Origin: Mnemiopsis leidyi
Lineage: Eukaryota; Ctenophora; Tentaculata; Lobata; Bolinopsidae
DNA: 64,000 nucleotides
Assembly (NCBI GenBank): GCA_000226015.1
Contig: JH153354.1
Location: 327,036-391,035 of the forward strand
Direction: 5' to 3'
Under the pieces are notes generated by a model, which saw only the letters and a list, made by a program, of their open reading frames with translations, made no database searches and was not told the origin of the DNA. Positions 1-9,700 of this stretch are shown in pieces. Every line of letters starts with the position of its first letter. Position 1 is the stretch's first letter. The translations under genes and the position numbers were made by a program.

Positions 1-687
1 GTTTAGCAGGCGAGGAGACCGAGTGTAGCGAGTGGACGGAGCAGTGTCTAGAGGAAGCTAGAGAAGGAGCCCGGGAAGCTAAAGCAGGGGTGGAGGTGGA
101 ACTGCTGAGGGCCAGGTTGGCACTGTTTCCTTCCCGGTTGTACTTCCCTGATTTCGAGATACCAGTAACGTCAGCACCTAGGTTACCTAGAGTACACACT
201 ATTTCACTACAGATCTTCTGGATATCTAGATCAGATAGTGGTAGATTCTCCTCACCCTTCCATGCCTGAGTGTCATCTCTGAGGTTCTGGTACTGATGTT
301 CCTCACACTGCTGGTGTGGCAGGTTGTGGTACTCATGTTCTTGATAGTGGTGTGTAGCATGAGGGCTATCTGAACTAGACCCTGAGGGTGATGTGAGCTG
401 CTTGTACGCTTCTTGCGGAGGTTTCGGAGGTTTGTCAGGTATGTGATCTGTCAAACTTGTGGGGTGTTTCTCTACAACAGACAAGTGTTTGCAGGACAAT
501 GAGTTGTTGCGGGAGGAGTGGTTAGAGTCTACTTCAGTAGAGGGGCGGTGTTTGGAGCGTGTCAGTTTCCGGCGCTTCATCTCCTTCAGCCAGGCAATAG
601 TTCTGTGAAACATGGTGGTAAAGGTGACGAACAAGGATAGTAGATCGTTATTATAACAGTTACCGGGGAAATAGCTAACAAAGGTAG
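1..687 (-). CDS. Partial exon of an unrecognised Ser/Pro-rich protein, runs off the left edge
   Basis: Reading leftward from 687 one frame stays open for about 228 codons to the window edge, while neighbouring DNA is full of stops. An AG acceptor (ttttgtaag) ends at 688, and the frame just upstream of it has a stop, so the exon probably starts there in phase 1. Translation begins TFVSYFPGNCYNNDLLSLF, has a hydrophobic stretch, then a basic patch (WLKEMKRRKLTRSKH), then a low-complexity tail rich in Ser, His, Gln and Pro with a possible SH3 ligand (PDKPPKPP). I do not recognise the family. It lies 2.7 kb downstream of the calponin-homology exons on the same strand and could be a later exon of that gene, but no intervening exon was found. 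Coding status rests on openness and composition only. Confidence 0.45.
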
Positions 688-1878
688 CTTACAAAATGCA
701 TAAAGATCAAAATGTCTGCAGTTTGTTGTATGGCTACGTAACAAATTGCACCATTTGTGGTTTCCTCAATGCACATTGGTCACAATATCTACAGACTGGC
801 CAAGAAGAAAAGACGAGTTACGCAAAAGGTCTACTTTGTGGTATGTAATTACAGCAATTTGAACGTACTAAACAAAACTCTATCCAAGAAATACAGCTAA
901 AGTAAGCTAAATTAAGCTAAAACTTCTCGAAAATAGCGACTAAGCTCGCTCTAAAGTACGCTCCTAACATTTCCTCACAGGATACAGATGATCGAATTTT
1001 TACGTCTCGACTTAGAGCTAACAGATGTCAACTACAACATGATCCATCTAGTTATACTCGATATAAGTTGCACGTGCAGATATAGCGGCAGTAGTTTCTC
1101 TCCGGAGTTAACGATGCTGTCTACAGGAAAATGTAGGACTTGTAGGAGAGCAAACTTTGTGTTTAATTGCTCCCATCAGCTTCCGGTAGTTGGTAGTGCT
1201 TGAACTGAGTGAGCAGCAGGCATTACTATTATTAACCTTAACTATTAAACTGTAACGGGGAAATGTTAATGTCAATACACGACTACAAATAGTATCCAGG
1301 GTGATTAGGAGGCAGGTTCTAAGTTTTGTGGAGAAACTGGGAGCTGACATAACCTCACGGTCACCCAAACAGTGGGGTCGTTTTAAAGTAGGCTCTACAA
1401 CAAGCAATAGACACTTGACAACTCTAGAGAGAGAGTGTGTATACTACACAACTACACAGCTACTGTTAGGATTAGGCTCCAGGTTATTAACCATATTCGT
1501 TAGTCCTAGCTGTGAACCTCAGAAAGGAGGACTGATAGAGAACCAAGTAAAACTGGTTCAGATGATGGCGTTTCATTTAGTTTCCGAGGAATGTCATAAT
1601 TGCAACAGCCGTAAATAAAAACAAGGAAATCACTGGAGATCTGCGAAACAATAGATATCCCGTCAATCAGCACATTAGCTTAAAATAGGCAGCAGAGCAT
1701 GTAATTTAAATCAGATAATTATCTCAGAACGGAATTAATTAATTGATTACAGGATCACAGAACAAGCCACTAATTCTAACCAGTACAATGACGCTACAAG
1801 TAAGATGCTGGAGTAGGAGGATAGTCCGCTGTGGCTTGTCTTCGATTGTTGCTCTAAGTCGACAGTGCCTTGTATAGA

Positions 1879-1900
1879 GTGTACATTGTACAATGTACAC
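1879..1900. repeat. 22-bp perfect palindrome
   Basis: The arm GTGTACATTGT is followed immediately by its reverse complement. Self-complementary with no spacer; function unknown. Confidence 0.8.
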
Positions 1901-2104
1901 AATGTACGGAGTATTTAGTATTGGCAGTTGGTATTCTATCAATATCTTGATAGTACGTAATTGGACCACTTTTATATGATTACCAAAGAAATTGCAGGCT
2001 GATGACTATAATGTTGGGCATTTACAAGCCCCTTGCGTGCGCTTTAGCCTTAGACTTCGGGCAATTTAGGTCAGTAACCGTATTAAGAGTGAGCCCTCTA
2101 CTTT

Positions 2105-2338
2105 CTATAGAACATTTGGAAGGGACATATTGGTTACATCCTCAGAAGTCAGGACATCCGATCTAGAGAGTTCAAAATATCCCTCAAGAATCAATCTTCG
2201 AGCATCGCAGCAGTAGAACTTCATGTACAGTTTTAACACTACAGCAAAAAGGAGGAACGATGCTAATATACATAAAACTATATACGACAACGCCTTTGCA
2301 GGAAAATACTCAAACTTACAAAATTTAACTTTTGCCAT
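2105..2338 (-). CDS. Possible small membrane-protein ORF (77 codons)
   Basis: ATG-initiated ORF with one clear hydrophobic segment at about residues 17-41 (centre IVLCILASFLLFAVVLKLY) followed by two cysteines and a short acidic/serine tail. I recognise no family. It could be a single-pass small protein, an exon of the surrounding minus-strand gene (an AG acceptor-like site, tttcctgcaaag, occurs inside it), or chance. No supporting regulatory signals seen. Confidence 0.15.
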   Translation of the reverse strand: MAKVKFCKFEYFPAKALSYIVLCILASFLLFAVVLKLYMKFYCCDARRLILEGYFELSRSDVLTSEDVTNMSLPNVL

Positions 2339-2946
2339 AGATTATCACATTAGTCTCCCTGCGTAAGCAAGGGTGCTACGGAAAAGTCACATCACAACAA
2401 GGACTAAAGTAGTCAGAAACTCAACTTAACAGGCCGATTGAGCCTATTTTGGTACATCGTTAATTTCCAAAACTGTGAAGCTAACAATAAATACAAACTG
2501 GAGTGTTTTTAGCACACACACACACTCAGCTGTAGAAGAAGGCTGTCTGGCAGCCATTCGAGCTGCTGGCTGGATACTGTATACAACCACCAGTTTCAAT
2601 GCAATTAAAAATTTTCAGGTAGAGACGACTGACGGGCGTTTTATGAAAAGAAGGTTGCTGTGTTAACAAACAAACAACCTTGATGGTATTTCAAATCATC
2701 AATTCGAACAGATAAGTGTCTCACATGAAAATGTCAGGTGCAATGATTCTGTATGTTAGTTGGAGCTACAAATACATACCAAGGTACGGTCCAGGCCATG
2801 ATATAGAGCGTACATACTGTTCATACTACGTCTAGGAGCTGTACAAGTAAACAAGTCTGTATTTTGGGTACACTTTTAAACACACGACAATACCCAGACA
2901 GTTACCACGACACTTCACGTGTCGCGCTTACATCGCCACCTACTCT

Positions 2947-2978
2947 TAACTCTCCAATAGTTAACTATTGGAGAGTTA
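2947..2978. repeat. 32-bp perfect palindrome
   Basis: The arm taactctccaatagtt is followed at once by its exact reverse complement, with no spacer. It could form a cruciform or be the scar of a fold-back replication event. Confidence 0.9.
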
Positions 2979-3399
2979 TGTGTTTCTTCACAATCATGTT
3001 GATGTTGTCATGGTGTTGTTGTCATGGCGATGTTGTCATGGTGTTGTTGTCAAATTGATGTTATCATGGTGTTGTTATAATGTTGCTGTTGTTGCTGTTG
3101 AACAGTCGGTGTGGAAAAAACACCCCCGTTTCTAACCGCCAGAATTTCGATAAGAAATGTCAGGTTGTTGGGGTGACTGTTAAAACAAAAACTGTTTATG
3201 TGTCACAGCAACAAGCCACACTGTTGCAGAGTTCCAGCCGCTGGTACCGGATAACTTTGCGGAGGTAATTTAAAGTTCGACTGTATTAGGTTGTAAGGTG
3301 GGGTTGTTTTTGTCATGACATCGTCAAGTACTGAAGTTTTAAATTAACTAATTTCTTAATTTACAATGAACGCACTAAATTGTTAACAAAAAGACGTAC

Positions 3400-4855
3400 C
3401 CCTTCTTTTTCCAAATGTCTGAGAGCGTATTCTAAGTTCTGAAGTTTGTGAATATTCATCTTGACTCGCTGTGTCTTTTTCTGAAGTGAGAACTCTGTGT
3501 CAGTTGATCTGTTCTTAACTTCGGGTACAACTACAGCACACACAAGAATTACTGAAACTTTTCTTTCAATTGTAAGGAAAGCGGCTGAATAAGAACTTAC
3601 GATGGGTTTCTTGGATAGGTTCTCAAGTAAGGCGATGAGTCTCAAACCATCCTTCAAATCTTCGTACAAATCTTCCACAACAAAACCGTCCTGGAACGTA
3701 GTTAGTTTAAAACTTAGAAGGGATTGGTGTGGTTCACTTATCAGTAGGAGGAGAAGTTACTCTGTTATAAGCCCCAAAATAATAAATGCTAACCACATTC
3801 CTCCCTGTTTTCCTTATCTCACTTCCTCAAGACAGTTCTAAGAAATTAGAATTATATCACAACCAATATTGAAACCTTACTACGTGACAGCAGTAAATGA
3901 TATTCAATTAAGTGTAGTGTTAGATCACATATTACAAAAACACCTCACACTTAAGTCAGTGTCATGACAAGGAACACATCTGATAACAGACAGCTGTCTG
4001 GATTCTACAACTAGCTGCTCTTCCCCTCTCTCCCCCTTTCTCCTTACTGAGAAGTCTCCAGTAAGCAGAGTATAATCAAGAAATGGAGCTGTTTCCCGGC
4101 AATTTGTTTTCTAGCACCCAATTTGAGGAGCTAGAAGATACCCTCCTTACTCCTTCTCAACTCCGACTAAACAGTTAAACAGTCCAGCTATTTGACATGT
4201 CATCACCATGACAACAGTTGAAGTCAGAACAAGAAGTGAAGACACGTATCTCAACTCTCTCTACACTGCTTCTAGAACTTTCGACAGGTCATGTTTGACA
4301 TGACGAGGCCTGTGTGTGTGGGAGTTTTACTTATTCGGTATTAAGTCGGATCACTCCATATTGGAGACACTGTTTACAGTAAAATAGGCAGGATCAGGAA
4401 ACCTGACACATTTCTTGATAGGTAAGTACTAATAGTTTTCTACAGATATATCAGAGACAAGCCTGTCATCTTCTAGAGAGTTCCACAGTTACTGGCACAA
4501 ACATGTTCAATTTGTGTAGAAAAGGCCAGTGTTGATGTAAAAATAGTTGACACTTTCAAGGGGTGCGAAATTAAAGAAATTTGTAGAGACTGTCCGAGAG
4601 GGTGGCAGGACTCCGAGGATTTGTCCTGAATTTTCTAAGTTTTCTGGACTTATCAAAGAGTAAAAGAGACGTCTACTTGTTCTCGTTCTGTATTTAATCC
4701 GAATAAAATTGTGATGGGTTTCTCCATTCTTTAAATAATTGATCTAAAACCGAAATAAAATCACTAAAACTCTGCGAGTCTGGAAGAGCTTACCGCTTTA
4801 AGTTGAACATTTGCCCATCTTGTGAAGGTTCTCTTCTGGATGTTGTCCCTTTGTA
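3400..4855 (-). CDS. Calponin-homology (CH1) actin-binding domain, three exons
   Basis: Three exons with GT-AG borders: 4855-4794, 3690-3601 and 3480-3400; introns 1,103 and 120 nt, joining phase 0. The first carries the classic CH start (QRDNIQKRTFTRWANVQLKA). The second reads VEDLYEDLKDGLRLIALLE, the signature of the filamin/plakin/spectrin/dystrophin CH1 domain. The third reads KMNIHKLQNLEYALRHLEKEG and stops at a gtacgt donor just where the family continues with VRLV. Known role of the family: F-actin binding by paired CH domains at the N-terminus of cytoskeletal cross-linkers. 'DGLRLIALLE' is closest to filamins from memory, but the subfamily is not settled. The rest of CH1 and any CH2 were not found. 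The first exon needs a phase-1 donor upstream, which the repeat gene ending at 6714 provides, so the two may be one gene. Confidence 0.82.
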
Positions 4856-6713
4856 CTGAAAATAACCTCTGTAAGCTTACAATTAAAATTAAGAGCAAGC
4901 AACTAAGAGGTAACATTCATTATCTAAAATTTTTGGTGCCCATTACATATTGCATTTGATCAACATGCAAAGGAGGTAGATTGAGGAACAATACCCTTCA
5001 ATAAATTTCCACCGTAAGATTCGAAAAAGGAAACTGTATACAATGATTCCGTGTACATACATAGATTCACTGTATACATAGATTGAGTGTATACATAGAA
5101 TCACTGTATACATAGAATCACTGTATACAAAGATTCACTGTATACATAGATTCACTGTATACATAGAATCACTGTATACATAGAATCACTGTATACAAAG
5201 ATTCACTGTATATACATAGAATCACTGTATACATAGATTCACGATGGTAACCTGTTTCTACCCTTGTACCTGGACCTACCTTTCAAGGACAAAAACCTAT
5301 CATGTATCGGTACACTATCGGATCCTGACAAGGTATACTTAGCACGAACGTTCATAATAACAAGTACATCGAACAAATATACGGCAGGTCATTAGAGTAC
5401 ATAGAAAACGATCTGCAGTCTCTAAGACTCAGGATGACACCTTGCCGCTATTTTGTCCAGTAACGATAGTTTTGACGCTTCAATGTGTGTGTGTAGCTGA
5501 ATATGAAGTTACCATATCCGTACACGATTCAAACTCTGATCATTTAAGAAAAATTTCTAGCCCTATTTCACGACACAATAACTTGTAAGTTGTGACTGTT
5601 CACAGTTCATTTAACACATTGATCTGCCGGAGTAAGAACAACAAGTTAATCGTACATATGTATACGGAGATTTGCTGCTGAAGAATGTCCTCCTCTTGTT
5701 CATGATCGCTGTGCTCCCCCATCTTCCCTGATTACTCAAAGATCTTCCTATCAGTCCAATACTTCTAATCGATTAAACAGACAGATATTTAGCAATTTTA
5801 GTGACTTATGTAACGCTAAAAAGTTTCATGAAACCACGGCAAGAGCGAAATCGAGGAATATTCAAGGATAAAAGGAGCAACGGTAAGGTGTTGGTCACAA
5901 GATCTACAGGTTGCTCAATTAATGAGAAATTAGTCGCAGTCTAGAGCAGCATCCACAAGAGGGCAGAGACATCACCAACTAAAGCAACCAGCTGACAGTT
6001 TTAATTAGGCCCAATTACTGCAGCTCAATAGAATTTTTTAGATACACCCCGGTTGCGGTATTTTGGGTGGGTGTCATGCAATGTATAACAGAGTGATCTA
6101 AATTTGTGGTATCTCATTCGGTGAAGAGATGGTAGGTATGCGGAAAATTTAAATAGACACCTAGAATTTAGTTGAATTTCAATTCTGGTGAAGAGATGTG
6201 GAATATGATTTTCAGTGGAGAACAGAGGATGTCTATTCTGAAATGTGTTGTGTTCAGACAATGATTTTTGCATTTCGGAGTGATTTTGTTTTTGTCTAGA
6301 TCACAATATGAACAATTCTTATAAGTTCAACAACTCAGTCATTCAGGCACAAATACTGCACCAGATATACAGTTTTTAAGGCTCACTAAGTAGCTCAGCC
6401 TTTCCCAGATATTCAATATTTACCGAGCAATATCGATTTTTATGTCATGTTAATGTAAAAAAGCGCAAGAAAACCGTTGTTCAAAACAGGAGACGCAATA
6501 GTTTGATGTCGAAACGAATAGCCGCCCGCAAGCATACAAAAACACTTCGCGCAAAGCAAAAATTTAGCTCGTGCTGACGTGTTGAGCTGTCCGCACTTGC
6601 TCAGATCACTAGAATAGCGGTTGTGCACGTCATGTTGCACCAGAATTAGGTCAGAGTTAGCGCGAAATCGAACCAGACTGAGATCAGAAAGTCTCACTTA
6701 TCTGTAGATATAC
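4856..6713. other. Non-coding stretch upstream of the CH exons
   Basis: About 1.9 kb of AT-rich DNA that is either an intron joining the eight-module gene to the CH exons or the space between two genes. It contains the 17-bp minisatellite at 5050-5242. Minus-strand ORFs at 6025-6273 and 6440-6697 show no recognisable domain and I do not call them genes. Confidence 0.5.
5050..5242. repeat. 17-bp minisatellite with a four-unit higher-order pattern
   Basis: About 11 copies of a 17-bp unit (actgtatacatagaatc and variants). Variant types recur in order: gattc/gattg, gaatc, gaatc, then a unit with aaagattc. This gives a 68-bp higher-order repeat seen twice. One later unit has a 2-bp insertion. Confidence 0.9.
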
Positions 6714-9700
6714 CTGCTTCCGCTTCCGCTGTGATCTGGAAGACATTGCTCTGGAAGGTGTCGTAGTCGGAGGTGTTGAGGGTGACCAGAATCTCTCCGT
6801 TCGGGCCGTGTACCCACTTGATGTCGAGCTCGCCAAACGAACCGTTTTGTTTCAAGTTCTCGAACTGCACTTCAGTCAAATGCAGAACGTAATCGTGGTC
6901 TAAAGGAACATCGTCAGTAAAGTGGAGTAATTTAGGAACTGTGAGTTGAGTCCGGTTATCTGTCCGGATGTTTGTAAGTCAGGTCAGGTTGTTTGTAAGT
7001 CAGGTCGGGTTGTTTGTGAGTCAGGTCGAGTTGTTTGTGATTAAAGCTTGGTTGACATGTTAATTGTTAGGTTTAGGGTACTCTCTATGTAAAAGAACTG
7101 ACAGGTGCGATAACGCTTCTTATCCACACATTGTCCAACCGGACACATCCAACGATTATCTCACCTTGAGTTACAGTAACTCTGAAGTCCAGGGAGGTTC
7201 TCTCTCCCTGGTTCTGACTGGACATGAACATCTGGTACTCCTCTGGAGAGAGGATCACCTTGTGGTCTCCGTTACCCAACTCCTCCACCTGGAGATCCAG
7301 ACCAGCGAAGGCACCCTGGTTCCGGAGGGTGATCCACTGGGTTGGTGCTAGGACCAGGATGTACTGGCCACCTTGGGGAGAGTGTACTGTTTGTTAGGGA
7401 CACAAGTCTGGGCTTTCTACACTATAGTTTGTAATGGTGGCTGTACTTGGTGTATATTCTGGGCAAATTCATGCTACACTGTGTGCTCAAAACACGTTGT
7501 ATAGCTGTAAAACACGCTGTATAGCTGTTAAGCACGCTTTATAGCTGTAAAACTGAAACAAAACAGGGAAATAGTGTCGCAATTTCCCCTCAGCACCTGG
7601 ACAGGTCGGCCGGTAGAGAGCGACCAGGGGCACTCTGCTCCACTCACCGGAGTCAACCTCCACGGTTATGTCCGTGATGCTGACATTGACACGGGGCTTC
7701 TTGGCGGAGATGCTGCTGAGGAAGATGCTGTAGTGTTCCTGGTCCAGGTAGACGGTGACGGAGCCATCACTCTGTGCGTCCACCTGAACTCCGGGCTGGT
7801 GCAGGACCTCCAGCTTGGAGAGGTAGGCCCACTGCGGTGCTGACAAAACCAACGTGTACCGACCACCTGCAGTGGGAGGCGGCTCTGTGAGTGACGGGCT
7901 TCAGGCTTACTGCGTGAATATGTTATGTACATATAGGGTATTGTCAGAATGTTTGTAAGCGCATTTCAACACCCACTGAGGCAATATAGAATGCTAGATT
8001 TGTTTTACCTTCTATACTACCAAGTATTAGAAAAAATGTAACATTGAGCATGCACGGAAAGTCAAGGTAGAATAAATTAGAACAGAGAATCTTTGATAGG
8101 GTTCCGATTTCTGTCCAAGTTTTGAGGTAAAAGCTTGTGAGAATAAGCGGTACATTCAGCATCAAGCGTTCAAAGAGAAGAGTGACATTACTTTCAAGGT
8201 AGTCAAGTTCCAGACAAGTCATCATCAACATGTGGCTTGTTTGGATGGTGTGTCTGTTTAATGTAAAATATCTCTGTTGAAGTTACTTGAAAGATGTAAT
8301 CTAAGTATAAAAGGATGTCTTAATGAGACAATTTTTGGGTGGTAGCGCTGGCGTGTAGGAATTCAGAATTTAGGCGTGCATTTTTCAAACAAAAAACTTT
8401 TCGACTGAGCATGCAAGTTCCGGAACCTCTTTTGAGAGCATGCAAGTTCAGACCTGCCTTTTTTCAAACAAAACGTCTCTAAAGAGCATGGCACAAGTTA
8501 ACAGTTTGACCTGCCTTTTTTCAAACAAAACATCTCTCAGGTTAATTTAAGAGTAAGACCTGCCTTTTTTTCAAACAAAACTCTCAGCTGAGCATGCAAC
8601 TTACTCTCAGGACATATACTGATGTTAAACTGTTTCCCGGCGTCCTCATCAGACACAGCCGCGTTGGAGTGTCTGTTGAGGAAGATCAGGTAGTCCTCTT
8701 TGGACATGATGACGGTGTGGATCTTGTCAGAACCCACCGAAACCTTTATCTCCAGGTCCTTGAAGGAGCCGATTTTCACGAGGGTTTTGTACTGATCTTC
8801 ACTAAGACTTAGTACGTATTTACCACCTTGGAGAAAGATGAAGTTAGAGGATGAAGATGGGATAAACTTGAGCTGGTTTACTGGAAATGAAGTTAGAGCT
8901 CGAGATGAACTGACAGTGAATTTGAGAGAATCGATCCTAACTTACTGGGATCGACTGTTACAGAAAACACGTCGCTGCCTGCATCCCCCTTGGCCCGGTA
9001 ACTTAAAAACTGTTCATACTGCTGCTGTGAGAGCTTCACCACATAATCCCCGGCCTCCTCCACAGTGAAGTGTACGTCGAGCCCGCAAAACTTGCCATTA
9101 TCCAGCATGGACTCCCAGAGCTCAGGAGTGAGATGCAGATTGTAGCAACCGTCTTATTTTTGAAACAAAAACTTTAATTAAGGGCGGTTCAGTTACGTAA
9201 AGCATCTTACATAAAGCTAGTTGGACGAATGCGGTAATGATTACACGACAGGCACGGGCGGAAATCCAAGTGGCTGAAGAAAACCGATTGAATGCTTTCA
9301 ATGCTTCCATGAGAACAAACAATTTAGTGGCATTTTGCCAGATTTTTAATGGTTTTACCTGATGCCATGGTAATGTTATATTGCATAGAGGTTATCGGAC
9401 CGGCAATCTGCCTGTTTTTCAAGTAAATCTGGTACTCTGCATTTGTCAGTTTGATGACGTAGTTGCCATTCTGCATGGTGTAGGTTATATTTATACCAGC
9501 AAATACACTGTACTTCTGAAGTTCTTCATACTGTTCAGCAGTCAAACACAGAGAGTAACCACCTGAAGTGATACAGATCGATCAATACCTGCATCCGTCA
9601 TTCGACCGATAATAAATGTCATCACTCAATTGATAGACCAGTTCAAAATCAGTTTCAAAGATAACGGATAAACACACTAAGGCAGATATTCTGCAAAAAC

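Larger units (their letters stand above)
688..3399. other. No convincing exon; intron or intergenic DNA with palindromes
   Basis: AT-rich DNA between the left-edge exon and the calponin-homology exons. If they belong to one gene this is intronic, and the missing second half of the CH domain should lie here or beyond; I looked for its usual DGN and GLIW motifs on the minus strand and did not find them. It holds two perfect palindromes (1879-1900 and 2947-2978) and a GTTGTTGTCATG-like low-complexity tract near 3000-3105. A minus-strand ORF at 2338-2105 is listed separately. Confidence 0.5.

Noticed and set aside
3361-3399. Unspliced reading of the CH exon to the stop at 3361
   Set aside because: The frame leaves the CH pattern (VRLFVNNLVRSL) exactly at a gtacgt donor, so splicing at 3400 is more likely than termination.
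6025-6697. Minus-strand ORFs of 82 and 85 codons as a terminal exon of the modular gene
   Set aside because: Neither continues the module or follows a convincing acceptor in the needed phase; the CH exon at 4855 fits better.
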